Source: Winogradskyella sp. PG-2 (GTDB taxonomy: Bacteria; Bacteroidota; Bacteroidia; Flavobacteriales; Flavobacteriaceae). From it: DNA of 64,000 nt. Shown here one piece after another: positions 7,546-17,036 of this stretch; the first letter of the stretch is position 1; each line of letters opens with the position of its first letter. The DNA is taken from contig NZ_AP014583.1 of NCBI RefSeq assembly GCF_000828715.1, positions 1,982,001 to 2,046,000 on the forward strand, read 5' to 3'. A program made the translations under genes and the position numbers. The notes under the pieces were generated by a model that made no database searches, had not been told where the DNA came from, and was given only the letters and a program-made list of their open reading frames with translations.

Positions 7546-9158
7546 TATTTCTGATTTACAAGTTCCATTAGGTCAACATCGTTACCTAACAAAACCTCAG
7601 TCGGATTAATTCGTCCTTTCATACTATCATTTTCTAATTTTAACACTCCTCTTGGACAAACCGCCGAACAAATACCACAGCCAACACAACTAGAACGTAC
7701 AATATTTTCACCTTTTTGAGCATAATGTCTTACATCAATACCCATTTCGCAACTGTTAGAGCAGTTACCACAAGAAATACATTGGCCTCCATTGGTAGTA
7801 ATTCTAAATTTAGAGAATAAACGTTGTTGAAAACCTAGAATAGCTGCCATAGGACAACCAAATCGACACCAAGAGCGACTGCCTAACATTGGGTAGAAAC
7901 CTGTACCAATAACACCTGAAAATATAGAACCAATATAGAAACCATAAACAGTTTTTAGAGTACTAGATTTTATGAAAAAGATGTCTCCATTAGTACCTGT
8001 AAAATACATTACAAATAAGGATAAGATAACTACAGCATATCCTATAGCTCCATACCGAGCATGTTTGCCCAATTCATTTCTTTTAAAGAACATGACTCCA
8101 GCAAATATTACAGTTAAAAATATACCAACACTTATAAGAAATGTTTCGTTACTTAACCAATAATCACCTTTTACATATACACCATTTTGCCAACTGCCTT
8201 GTAAGAAAGTACTAACTACGGCAACAGTCATTATTACAGAAAAAACCAAAACCGTATGAATTAACCAACGTTCTAATTTCCATGCAGACATTTTTTTAGT
8301 GGATAGATGTCTAAAAGAGTCTCCAGCGGTTTCTGCTAGTCCACCACAACCACAAACCCAAGAACAATACCATCGCTTCCCATATTTGTAGGTTAAAATA
8401 GGAGTGATTACTAATGTTGAAATAACTCCAAAAAGTATTAAAATGATTCCTATATTTCCTGTTTTAAGAAATTCTTTTAAGTGATAATCTTGAAAAAGAT
8501 AGTAATTAAGAGGCCAAACACTTTTTAAATCATAATAAGGTATGCCGTTATTCATAACGTACATAAATTCTGGTATTAAATAAGCAAAACCTAATTGAAA
8601 AAACATCACAGAAACTGTACGTATTTGTTGGTAACGATTATGTCTGTATTTAAGAATGAATTTATAACCGAAAGCTAAGATCGCAACCGTATAAAGTGTA
8701 CCATAGACGAACCATTGACTGGCATTTCGTCCACTTAAAAGATTACTTAAAGGATCAAAAAGTGCAATTAACCCAGTATTAGTTCCATTTGCTCCTTGTC
8801 CTAGCCCTAATAGTTCTTCGTAAAAATAGAGTACGATATAAAATCCCGTGAGGATTAAGCCAAGAATCCAACCCCAAACTCCTCGAGAAGAGATAGATTT
8901 AAACCACTGACCATCGTTTTTAATACCTTCTAATTTGTTTAAGTATGCTTCCCTAGAATAGACTATAGTCCCAATGACTATTAAACCAAGAGATAGTGAT
9001 AAGAACAGTCCTTTATTTGGGAAATTTGTATTGAAAAGCGCCAATGTTAATATAAATAGACCAACAACTCCAATTACTAAAGCTACTTTCTGTTTTGTTG
9101 TAATATCTAAAGCATCTGGTTTTGCTAAAGACATACTATGATTTAATTTATTACTCAT
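7545..9158 (-). CDS. Membrane polyferredoxin (NapH/NosR-like 4Fe-4S protein)
   Basis: 537 residues with about nine TM segments. Two cysteine clusters lie in membrane-adjacent loops (C265/C269/C271 and CRFGCP at 431-436), the paired CxxxC(P) arrangement of NapH/NosR/RdxA proteins. Two classical 4Fe-4S motifs follow at the C-terminus (C460-463-466-470 and C491-494-497-501). It should move electrons between a cytosolic donor and a membrane or periplasmic acceptor. The donor is probably the FAD enzyme encoded 2 bp upstream. No nitrate, nitrous oxide or ccoG context is present, so the acceptor is unknown. Its stop overlaps the start of the MORN gene by 1 bp. Confidence 0.8.
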   Translation of the reverse strand: MSNKLNHSMSLAKPDALDITTKQKVALVIGVVGLFILTLALFNTNFPNKGLFLSLSLGLIVIGTIVYSREAYLNKLEGIKNDGQWFKSISSRGVWGWILGLILTGFYIVLYFYEELLGLGQGANGTNTGLIALFDPLSNLLSGRNASQWFVYGTLYTVAILAFGYKFILKYRHNRYQQIRTVSVMFFQLGFAYLIPEFMYVMNNGIPYYDLKSVWPLNYYLFQDYHLKEFLKTGNIGIILILFGVISTLVITPILTYKYGKRWYCSWVCGCGGLAETAGDSFRHLSTKKMSAWKLERWLIHTVLVFSVIMTVAVVSTFLQGSWQNGVYVKGDYWLSNETFLISVGIFLTVIFAGVMFFKRNELGKHARYGAIGYAVVILSLFVMYFTGTNGDIFFIKSSTLKTVYGFYIGSIFSGVIGTGFYPMLGSRSWCRFGCPMAAILGFQQRLFSKFRITTNGGQCISCGNCSNSCEMGIDVRHYAQKGENIVRSSCVGCGICSAVCPRGVLKLENDSMKGRINPTEVLLGNDVDLMELVNQK

Positions 9159-9160
9159 TT

Positions 9161-10465
9161 TTATACGGTTTGTAGTTGTTTATTGTAAGCGGTGAGAATG
9201 TCTTTTTCGAATTTTGAATAAAATTCAGGGTCAAAATTAGCTTCAGATAAATGATTCATTACGTAATCTATATCTCGTTTCTCAGTTAGCCATGTATCAA
9301 AAGTTTCATGACGCATTCTAATTCCGAAGGTATTAATGCCTAAGAATTCATTTGTGTCTTTATGATATGCTACTGTGATACATTTAGTATCATCTCTGTG
9401 TTTCCAATGAAAATGTTGCTCATGCTCTGGTCTGCCTTTAGCTCCAAACACCCAACCATAGGTTTGGTATTCTATATCCATAAATTTGGCAGAGTTAAAC
9501 CAATGACCTGGTTTATATTCAATGCGATTACCACAAATGGTTTGCGCTAAAGTTTCTCCCATCATTCGGCCAGTGTACCATACTGCTTCAATTGGTCTTC
9601 GGTTACCAATAGCTTGGTGTTGTTCTGCACAATCACCTATGGCATATATATCTGGGATATTAGTTTCTAAAAAACGATTTACTTTAACTCCACGACCTGT
9701 TTCAATATCTGAATCTTTTAAGAAATCTATATTTGGTGAAACACCTGCCGTCAATCCAACAACATTACAAGGTAATTCTTCACCAGTTTCTTCGATAATT
9801 ACAGATTTTACTTTACCATTTTCGTCAGACTTAATTTCTTTTAAATTAGTAGATAAGCGTAAATCGATATGATGGTTTTTTATGTGTCTATTAATCATTT
9901 CACTTTCTCCATCTGGTAAAACTCCATTCCAGAAACTAGACTCTCTAACTAAGAACGTCACAGGAATACTTCTAGAATTCAACATTTCAGCCAATTCTAT
10001 TCCGATTAATCCTCCACCAACTATGACAGCACGTTTACACGCGTCTTTATTTGGTGCATGCTTTTCAAGATTTTCTAAATCTTGTTTGTGATACATACCC
10101 ATAACTCCATCTAGATCTTGTCCTGGCCAACCAAATTTATTGGGTTTACTTCCTGTGGCAATGACTAGTTTGTCATATAACATAGTCTCACCATTTGAAA
10201 AATGAAGTGTCTTCGATTTAATTTCAACAGTTTTTACATACCCTTTTTTAAGTTCTATTCTGTTCTTTTTCCAGAACCAATCTTCGTAAGGTTGTGTATG
10301 TTCAAACTTCATGTGTCCCATATATACATACATTAAAGCAGTACGAGAAAAAAAATATTCTGTTTCGGCTGAAACTATAGTGATTTTTTTGTTGGAAAGT
10401 TTTCGAATATGTCTAGCTAGTGTAACGCCAGAAATTCCATTTCCTATGATAACGATGTGTTCCAT
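9161..10465 (-). CDS. FAD/NAD(P)-dependent oxidoreductase (pyridine nucleotide-disulfide type)
   Basis: 434 residues. The FAD-binding Rossmann motif GNGISG is at the N-terminus, a second dinucleotide motif (VVGGGLIGIELAE) lies near 147-159, and IYAIGDCAE closes the FAD site. No CxxxxC redox disulfide is present, so it is closer to the rubredoxin/ferredoxin reductase and NirB N-domain group than to lipoamide dehydrogenases. A C-terminal extension of about 100 residues is rich in His/Trp. First gene of the minus-strand operon, 2 bp from the polyferredoxin, which it probably reduces with NAD(P)H. The ATG at 10465 is preceded by a 192-bp region shared with the divergent DUF547 gene. Confidence 0.8.
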   Translation of the reverse strand: MEHIVIIGNGISGVTLARHIRKLSNKKITIVSAETEYFFSRTALMYVYMGHMKFEHTQPYEDWFWKKNRIELKKGYVKTVEIKSKTLHFSNGETMLYDKLVIATGSKPNKFGWPGQDLDGVMGMYHKQDLENLEKHAPNKDACKRAVIVGGGLIGIELAEMLNSRSIPVTFLVRESSFWNGVLPDGESEMINRHIKNHHIDLRLSTNLKEIKSDENGKVKSVIIEETGEELPCNVVGLTAGVSPNIDFLKDSDIETGRGVKVNRFLETNIPDIYAIGDCAEQHQAIGNRRPIEAVWYTGRMMGETLAQTICGNRIEYKPGHWFNSAKFMDIEYQTYGWVFGAKGRPEHEQHFHWKHRDDTKCITVAYHKDTNEFLGINTFGIRMRHETFDTWLTEKRDIDYVMNHLSEANFDPEFYSKFEKDILTAYNKQLQTV

Positions 10466-10657
10466 TTAGGTTGTTGTTAGTTAGGTGGTCTGTCGAACTT
10501 AAAGGTAAGAACTTAATCGAAGTATTCAATTTAGAAAGGATTTAAATTAATCAAAGCTTGTAAGGTTTTGCGGTTAAGTAAGACTCTAAAATTCTTCTAT
10601 AATTCTGTAAGTCCATGATTTTATGTTAGACAGAAGAGCCGTTAATCAAAATTTAAA

Positions 10658-11371
10658 ATGATGAAATTATATACGATTTTAATAGCATTACTTTTTACCT
10701 TCAGTGTGAGCGCTCAAGATTTAGATACATTCTTTTCTAAGACAAATACGTTTTTAGGTGAATATGTAAAGAATGGAAAAGTTGCTTATTCTAAAATTAA
10801 TGAAGACCAATCAACTTTAAATGAGCTCTTAAAAATAGCTGATGGCATTTCAGTTGAAACTTCGGATGCTAAGAACTACCAGGCGTTTTGGATTAATGTA
10901 TATAATATTTCAGTAATAAAAGGAATTATAGATAACTATCCTACAAAGTCTCCATTAGATAATAGTGGTTTTTTTGATAAGACCACTTATAATTTGGGAG
11001 GTAAGAAAATCACGCTTAATGATATTGAGCACAAATTATTGAGAGCAAAATTTAAAGATGCACGATTTCATTTTGTGTTGGTTTGTGGGGCTATAGGTTG
11101 CCCTCCTTTAATTAGTAACGCTTATTTACCAGGAACATTAGAAACGCAATTAGAAACACAGACTAAGTTAGCTTTAAATGGAAGTTTTTTAAAGGTAAAT
11201 ACTAAGAAGAAAAGAGTACAAGCTTCAGAAATAATGAAGTGGTATAAGGAAGATTTTACTATGAACGGTATGTCTGAAATTGATTTTATAAATATATATA
11301 GAACAGAAAAAATATCAGAAAAATTTAAGCTCAGTTATTTCTCATATAACTGGAGTGTTAACAAACAATAA
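10658..11371 (+). CDS. DUF547 secreted protein
   Basis: 237 residues with a signal peptide (cleavage after FSVSA). The DUF547 core is visible: FWINVYNISVIKGII, DIEHKLLR, then HFVLVCGAIGCPPL and a C-terminal EIMKWYKEDF. DUF547 has no agreed activity. The conserved Cys/His pattern and relation to transglutaminase-like folds have been suggested but I cannot show catalysis here. A second DUF547 protein lies at 20771 in the arsenosugar cluster. This copy faces away from the polyferredoxin operon and is 32 bp upstream of a beta-barrel gene. Confidence 0.8.
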   Translation: MMKLYTILIALLFTFSVSAQDLDTFFSKTNTFLGEYVKNGKVAYSKINEDQSTLNELLKIADGISVETSDAKNYQAFWINVYNISVIKGIIDNYPTKSPLDNSGFFDKTTYNLGGKKITLNDIEHKLLRAKFKDARFHFVLVCGAIGCPPLISNAYLPGTLETQLETQTKLALNGSFLKVNTKKKRVQASEIMKWYKEDFTMNGMSEIDFINIYRTEKISEKFKLSYFSYNWSVNKQ

Positions 11372-11402
11372 AAACAGAACAAACAACCAAATAAAAAAAG
11401 TG

Positions 11403-12302
11403 ATGAAAAAAATAAGTATACTATTTATAGCTGTGATGATATCCTTTATAGGGTTTTCTCAAGAAGATGAAGATTCTCAAAAAAGTGTCATACAAGAATA
11501 TACACCTTCTAAGTTATTAGATAAAGGACAATGGGATATTAAGTGGTTTAATAACTTATACACACAAACTGAAAGTACATTTAGTGATGGTAAAGAGCCA
11601 AGACAGACATTCTTTACATCTACCATAGATATTTTTACAGGAGTTTCTGAAAGCAGTAGTTTCAATGTTGGATTACTTTTAGAGTTTAGATCTAATGTAA
11701 TAAACAACAGAAAAGCATTAGATGTGTTTTCTTTTGATGGTGAAGCAGGTACAGCACGTTCTGGTTTTACATCTTTTGCACCAGCAGTAAAATTTAACCC
11801 TTTTAAGAATGTATCTAATTTTACAATACAAACGGCTTTGCATATTCCATTAGTAGATCAAGAAACAGATGATGGTGTCTTTTTAGATCAAAAAGGGTTT
11901 GTTTTTCAGAATCGTTTCTTTTATGATTATACATTTCCTAGTGGAGACTGGCAGTTATTTACTGAGCTAAATACAGAATACAATTTTGGTAAAAAAGCAA
12001 GACAAGACAGTAATTTTGATACTATAGAAGGAAGTTTTGCTAATAATAGTTTAAACTTAACTCCAGGAGTATTTTTGAGTTATTTCCCAAGTGATAAATC
12101 TACAATATTAATTTTGGCTCAGCATTCTCAACGTATAGATACAGGCAATAATTTTGCACAAGATTTTACGGCTTTAGGAGGTGGTTTTAAATATCAATTA
12201 ACTAAAGTTTTAAATATAGAAACGCTTTACACAAACTTTGTTAGAGGAAATAATACAGGATTAGGACAAACTTTTAATATAGGATTAAGAGCATTGTTTT
12301 AA
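11403..12302 (+). CDS. Putative outer-membrane beta-barrel protein, unknown
   Basis: 299 residues from the ATG at 11403. An in-frame ATG 48 bp earlier overlaps the previous gene and would put 16 polar residues before the signal peptide, so the later start, giving MKKISILFIAVMISFIG then FSQ, is preferred. The mature part alternates polar and hydrophobic residues in strands of 8-12, and ends in Phe (IGLRALF), typical of barrel proteins inserted by BamA. I do not recognise the family. It follows the DUF547 gene closely and may share its transcript. Confidence 0.65.
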   Translation: MKKISILFIAVMISFIGFSQEDEDSQKSVIQEYTPSKLLDKGQWDIKWFNNLYTQTESTFSDGKEPRQTFFTSTIDIFTGVSESSSFNVGLLLEFRSNVINNRKALDVFSFDGEAGTARSGFTSFAPAVKFNPFKNVSNFTIQTALHIPLVDQETDDGVFLDQKGFVFQNRFFYDYTFPSGDWQLFTELNTEYNFGKKARQDSNFDTIEGSFANNSLNLTPGVFLSYFPSDKSTILILAQHSQRIDTGNNFAQDFTALGGGFKYQLTKVLNIETLYTNFVRGNNTGLGQTFNIGLRALF

Positions 12303-12336
12303 GATTTACATAAATTAGGCACTTATTACTATTCAT

Positions 12337-13347
12337 ATGAGAATTTTTAAGTGCTTAATTATTGGTGTTTTACTTATTGCGTTATCAGCGTGTAACGGCC
12401 AGGTAGAAAAAATAAATGGTGTTAGTTTTGTCGCATCAGGTGGTTCAATAGATCAAACAAACGTTCAGCCTGTTGTAAATGTCAATGCTAATTATGCGGC
12501 CATAATGCCATTTGGGTTTATGAGAAGCTTAGATCATACTGAGATTATCCATAATACGGAGCGGCAGTGGTTCGGTGAAACGAGAGCAGGTGCAAAACAG
12601 TATATAGATGAGCTTCGTAAGAAGCAAATTAAGATAATGGTAAAGCCCCAAATTTGGGTTAGAAGAGGAGAGTTCACAGGACTCATTGAAATGACAGATG
12701 AAACTAATTGGAAACTTTTAGAGAAATCGTACTCCAGTTTTATTATAGAGTACGCTGAGCTGGCAGAGGAAGTGAATGCTGAAATTTTATGCATTGGTAC
12801 AGAACTTGAAAATTTTGTAAAAAACCGACCAGAATATTGGAACACTTTAATTACTGAAATTAAAACTATTTATAAAGGTAAACTGACTTATGCGGCTAAT
12901 TGGGATGAATATAAACGCACACCATTTTGGGATCAATTAGATTACATTGGTGTAGATGCTTATTTTCCAGTAAGTGATAAACAAACACCAACATTTGAAG
13001 ATTGTATGAAAGGTTGGGAAACTCATAAACCAGTGATAAAAGATATGTCTGTAAAATATGAGAAGCCAATTTTATTTACAGAGTATGGTTATAGAAGTGT
13101 AGATTATTCGGGTAAAAAACCTTGGGTTTCTGATCGAAGTATGAATAAAGTAAATCTAGATGCTCAAGTCAATACAACTAAAGCGTTGTATGAAACTTTT
13201 TGGAAGGAAGATTGGTTTGCAGGTGGTTTTATCTGGAAATGGTTTAACAATTATGAAAAAAGTGGAGGTGTAGATAATCCAATGTTTACTCCACAGAATA
13301 AACCCGTGGAAGCGGTTATTAAAAGCTATTACAAAAGTAAAAAGTGA
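12337..13347 (+). CDS. GH113-like glycoside hydrolase lipoprotein
   Basis: 336 residues. A lipobox (ALSAC, Cys19) makes it a lipoprotein, probably at the cell surface or outer membrane. The TIM-barrel hydrolase markers fit GH113, a family of beta-mannanases: acid/base candidate E156 in CIGTELENF and nucleophile candidate E249 in LFTEYGYRS, with YIGVDAYFPVS between. Its gene overlaps the next by 4 bp (GTGA). Such an enzyme beside glycosyltransferase genes could trim a self-made polysaccharide rather than feed on an external one: there is no SusC/SusD pair here. Confidence 0.75.
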   Translation: MRIFKCLIIGVLLIALSACNGQVEKINGVSFVASGGSIDQTNVQPVVNVNANYAAIMPFGFMRSLDHTEIIHNTERQWFGETRAGAKQYIDELRKKQIKIMVKPQIWVRRGEFTGLIEMTDETNWKLLEKSYSSFIIEYAELAEEVNAEILCIGTELENFVKNRPEYWNTLITEIKTIYKGKLTYAANWDEYKRTPFWDQLDYIGVDAYFPVSDKQTPTFEDCMKGWETHKPVIKDMSVKYEKPILFTEYGYRSVDYSGKKPWVSDRSMNKVNLDAQVNTTKALYETFWKEDWFAGGFIWKWFNNYEKSGGVDNPMFTPQNKPVEAVIKSYYKSKK

Positions 13348-14084
13348 AATATTTAAAATACATATTAGTTCTGTTGGTTTTAACATCTTGTTCTAGTGAA
13401 GATTCTAATAGTTTAATAAATGATCCTAACTTATTATCTACGTATTTAGAAGATAAAACAATTGAAACAGGAGCTGTTATAGCTTGTTCTGCAAATAGTA
13501 GTACTAATTCAGAAGTTGTTGAAACCTACTTTTATCCCGAAGGCAATGCCTCAAATTTTAAATTATACACAACTAGTTCTAGCGATGTAGACCCGAATAC
13601 ATTTTCAAATTACAGATTAGTGACAATTAGTGATGTTCCCTTTTTTAATGGGTATTTGAGAAAATTTGAAAGATTATCAACCACTGAAGAATGGTTAATA
13701 GTCACTTATGAATTGGATGGGGAAATTAAGTTGTCTAATCCAATTAGAACAAAGAACTTAACACAGCCCTCAGTGTTTTCAAATGCAATAGTTATTAATC
13801 AAGAAGAAGCACTTATGCCAGTTTTTAACTGGGAGGCTAATTCAGGAATGAATAACGCTATCTTTTTTCAGGTTCTATCAACTATTGATGACGAATTGAT
13901 TTCAGGGACTTACACTTATGAAACTCATTTTCAATATTACAAGACATCTAATGTAGTTTTGAATATAACAGATGGAATACCACCAGATCTTACCCTTGGA
14001 CAAGATTATAAATTCACCATCATGGATGTCAGTGAAGATAATTGGGTAAACGAAGTATTTATATCACAATTTACAATAGAATGA
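13344..14084 (+). CDS. Uncharacterised lipoprotein
   Basis: 246 residues starting at a GTG whose last bases form the TGA of the GH113 gene (GTGA overlap). A short hydrophobic leader ends in LTSCSS, a lipobox with Cys at about 16. The rest is beta-rich with no motif I recognise. It overlaps the BamA-like gene by ATGA, so the three proteins are almost certainly made together. Possible roles include a surface partner of the hydrolase or an accessory to the barrel; neither is shown by sequence. Confidence 0.7.
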   Translation: MKYLKYILVLLVLTSCSSEDSNSLINDPNLLSTYLEDKTIETGAVIACSANSSTNSEVVETYFYPEGNASNFKLYTTSSSDVDPNTFSNYRLVTISDVPFFNGYLRKFERLSTTEEWLIVTYELDGEIKLSNPIRTKNLTQPSVFSNAIVINQEEALMPVFNWEANSGMNNAIFFQVLSTIDDELISGTYTYETHFQYYKTSNVVLNITDGIPPDLTLGQDYKFTIMDVSEDNWVNEVFISQFTIE

Positions 14085-15343
14085 AACGCATTATAATTCT
14101 ATTTCTACTAAGTATTTGTTATTCTGGTTATTCGCAGAATAAAGTGGCTGATATAAAAGTGCAAGGCAATAAGAAACTGAAAAGTTCTTTTGTAAAGAAA
14201 ATATCTAATATTAAGCCCGGAGTTGTGTTAGATTCTACTGTAATAGAAGAAGATATTAGGCTGCTTAAGCGTTTACCTTCAATAGCGCATGCCTATTATC
14301 AAGTATTTCCTGCTGAAGAACCTAATGAGTATAATGTCTTTTATAATATAGAGGAGAACTTTACCATTATACCATCTGCGAATGTTTATACCACCAATGA
14401 TGATGAGTTTGCATATCGTTTAGGTTTATATGAATTCAACTTGTTTGGTCAGAATATCACATTTGGTGGTTTTTACCAAAAGGATATTTATGATTCTTAT
14501 GCTATAAATTTAAGGGCTCCATATCTATTTTCTAGAAATTTAGGATTGGCAATTAACTTTCAAAACTTAACAACGCAAGAACCTGTATTTTTTGATAATA
14601 CAACGGCAAACTATCGTTATAATAATGAATCATTTGAAGTTTTAGGGCTCTATCAAATTAATTTCACAAACCGAATAGAAGCAGGTCTTAATTTTTTCAC
14701 CGAAGATTATAAATATAAATCAGGAGCAACAAATCCAAATGTACCACAAGATTTAGAGGTAAAAAAAATGCTCTATAAGGTTATTTATGAGTATAATAAT
14801 CTTAATTACGATTACCAATATGTTGAAGGTTTTAGGAGTATTTTTAATTTCCAATATGTACATGCACGAGAAGATGGTCAGCTACCAGATTTTTTAATTG
14901 GTTGGAATGATTTTCAATATTTTAAACGCTTTGGGAAACGAGGTAATTGGGCCAATCGATTACGTTTGGGCCTTGCTACAAATAATGATACGCCATTCGC
15001 ACCATTTGCAGTAGATAATAATCTAAATATAAGAGGTGTTGGTAATCTTATAGACAGAGGTACTGCTGCTATTGTTTTAAATACAGAATATCGATATACA
15101 TTATATGAAAAAGGTTGGTTTTCTCTTCAAGGAAATGCCTTTGTAGATGCAGGTAGCTGGAGAAATCCAGGCGGAGATTTAGGTGATTTTGCAGATTCTC
15201 AAAACCTTAGAGTTTATCCAGGCTTAGGACTACGATTTATTCATAAAAAAATCTTCAATGCTATTTTTAGAATTGATTATGGTGTTGGGATTACACCAGA
15301 TTCAACTCAAGGATTAGTTTTTGGTATTGGCCAATATTTTTAA
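14081..15343 (+). CDS. Small BamA/TamA-like outer-membrane protein (one POTRA plus barrel)
   Basis: 420 residues from ATG 14081, which overlaps the previous stop (ATGA). The in-frame ATG 39 bp earlier is rejected because it precedes a normal signal peptide ending in YSQ. After the leader comes one POTRA-like module (KVADIKVQGNKKLKSSFV, about 22-95) and then a C-terminal barrel of the surface antigen type ending in FGIGQYF. Full BamA has five POTRA domains and TamA three, so this is a reduced member. Coupling to a lipoprotein and GH113 enzyme suggests a dedicated outer-membrane export or insertion role, which is inference. Confidence 0.75.
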   Translation: MKRIIILFLLSICYSGYSQNKVADIKVQGNKKLKSSFVKKISNIKPGVVLDSTVIEEDIRLLKRLPSIAHAYYQVFPAEEPNEYNVFYNIEENFTIIPSANVYTTNDDEFAYRLGLYEFNLFGQNITFGGFYQKDIYDSYAINLRAPYLFSRNLGLAINFQNLTTQEPVFFDNTTANYRYNNESFEVLGLYQINFTNRIEAGLNFFTEDYKYKSGATNPNVPQDLEVKKMLYKVIYEYNNLNYDYQYVEGFRSIFNFQYVHAREDGQLPDFLIGWNDFQYFKRFGKRGNWANRLRLGLATNNDTPFAPFAVDNNLNIRGVGNLIDRGTAAIVLNTEYRYTLYEKGWFSLQGNAFVDAGSWRNPGGDLGDFADSQNLRVYPGLGLRFIHKKIFNAIFRIDYGVGITPDSTQGLVFGIGQYF

Positions 15344-16872
15344 TCACTTATTTCAATTGTTTTAAAATCTTTAATGGCTTGGTTAGGTTCAATAATATTA
15401 TAGCCTTTCCAAAAGTTTGGATCGTATTGTTTAAGATATGTTGGAGTCACAAGGGCCGTCTCTTTAAAGGTTTTAAAATCCAATTCTGATATGGTTTCGG
15501 ATTCAAAAATAACGAGCTCTGTTTTTTCAATAGTTCTAATAATAAAATGAATATCCCCTTTTAGTTCATTTTGTTTTCTACGACCACTAACATTTTTGTT
15601 TTTTTCAATAACCTTAAAAGGTCGTTTTATACCTACTTTTTGCCCAAAAGTTTCATCTATGTATTTGAGCCTGTATTTTTCATTATCGTTTCTCTCGAAA
15701 ATAATAGTGCCTTCTTTTAAATATTTTTTCATAGAAATGCCTAGTAAAGCAAAACGACTTAGAGGTTTTATGTTTTTATAATCTACCCTTACTATGGCAA
15801 AATCATCTGTATTAACATACATAGTGCCTGCGAAATCTTCACTACGTTTAGGCTGAAATGTTATAACATATACAAACATATCGTTGATATAAGCATAATT
15901 TGATATTTCAAATTCATAACGTCGAGATTTATGTATAAAATTGAGATCGTTTTCTCTATCAATAAAGTTGTTGTTTTCAAAGTTGTGAATCATCATTTTT
16001 CGCCAGCGAAGAAAGCCGAGTTTTCTAATAGAATCTTTTTTCTTTTGTTCAGCAATTATGGCTTCAGTGACTTGGTTGTCCTTTTCATTTTTATCTCCAA
16101 ATAAAGATGAATCCATTTCCTCTTTAACACTAAACCAACCTGACTTTATTTTAAAGTAAGAATCACGTTTTACATATTTTTTAAAAATGTCATTAAAACG
16201 TTTTTCGTAATTATCTAAATTAATTTCTGCAGATTTATCATTTAAGCGACAGGCTTTAAGAATCTCCATTTTCTGATATTGTTTTGGTTCAATCTTTCCA
16301 TATAATTCACCAAGTATTTCTGTATAGTTGCTATTGCTTTTTGGAACAATATCTAATAAACTATCTATAAGCTGTTGATTAATTTCTGGTATAGAAGATT
16401 TTTTTAGATTTACATCATACTTATCCATTTCGGTATAAGAAGATTCTCTAAAAAAGAGTTTACGCTTGGAGTAGTCTAATTCATAATTAGTGGCTAAACC
16501 TTCTTTAATTTTATCTAAGATTTCATCAATAGTATATTCTTTATTGGTAACTAAAACTTCATCTAAACTAAAAGTCTTTGGTTTTAAATAAATAGTTTCA
16601 TTTTTAAAACCGAGTAATGCGATTTGCTTTTGTTCATAGCCTAAGCAGTTGATAATTAATGAGTCATTCTTTTTAATTGTACGTTTTATAGTCATATTAA
16701 ACTCACCATTTTCATTACTAATAACTCCAGATTTTGAATTGAACTGAATTGAAGCAAAAACGATAGGTTTTTTTGTAATAGAATCTAAAAGTTTAGAAGA
16801 AAACGTTTCTTGCCCATAAGCGAATACTGTTGCAAAAAAAGTGATTGTAATGATAATGTGGTTGACCTTCAT
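15340..16872 (-). CDS. CarboxypepD_reg-like domain outer-membrane-associated protein
   Basis: 510 residues from the ATG at 16872, which starts a good signal peptide (MKVNHIIITITFFATVFAYG then Q). A start 21 bp upstream exists but adds a polar tail. Residues about 25-105 form the carboxypeptidase-regulatory-like beta-sandwich seen at the N-terminus of TonB-linked receptors in Bacteroidota (KPIVFASIQFNSKSGVISNE, GEFNM). The remaining 400 residues are charged and beta-rich with no plug or barrel signature. Tail-to-tail overlap of 4 bp with the BamA-like gene. Function unknown. Confidence 0.7.
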   Translation of the reverse strand: MKVNHIIITITFFATVFAYGQETFSSKLLDSITKKPIVFASIQFNSKSGVISNENGEFNMTIKRTIKKNDSLIINCLGYEQKQIALLGFKNETIYLKPKTFSLDEVLVTNKEYTIDEILDKIKEGLATNYELDYSKRKLFFRESSYTEMDKYDVNLKKSSIPEINQQLIDSLLDIVPKSNSNYTEILGELYGKIEPKQYQKMEILKACRLNDKSAEINLDNYEKRFNDIFKKYVKRDSYFKIKSGWFSVKEEMDSSLFGDKNEKDNQVTEAIIAEQKKKDSIRKLGFLRWRKMMIHNFENNNFIDRENDLNFIHKSRRYEFEISNYAYINDMFVYVITFQPKRSEDFAGTMYVNTDDFAIVRVDYKNIKPLSRFALLGISMKKYLKEGTIIFERNDNEKYRLKYIDETFGQKVGIKRPFKVIEKNKNVSGRRKQNELKGDIHFIIRTIEKTELVIFESETISELDFKTFKETALVTPTYLKQYDPNFWKGYNIIEPNQAIKDFKTIEISD

Positions 16873-17036
16873 TTTGATTGATTTTGATGGCAAAGTATTA
16901 GTTTGACCTAATTTAAAAGTCCATTTTAAATCTTTATTAAGTAAGATTTATCTAAAGTTTAACAACTTTAAGAATATTAAGATTTTTGGTTAAATACTTT
17001 TTTAAGTACTAATTTTGATTTCTCAAAAAAATATAA

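Noticed and set aside
9362..10091. Plus-strand open frames within the FAD oxidoreductase gene
   Set aside because: Opposite-frame shadows; no domain and no room for promoters.
11355..11402. Upstream start for the beta-barrel protein
   Set aside because: It overlaps the previous gene and places 16 polar residues before a standard signal peptide.
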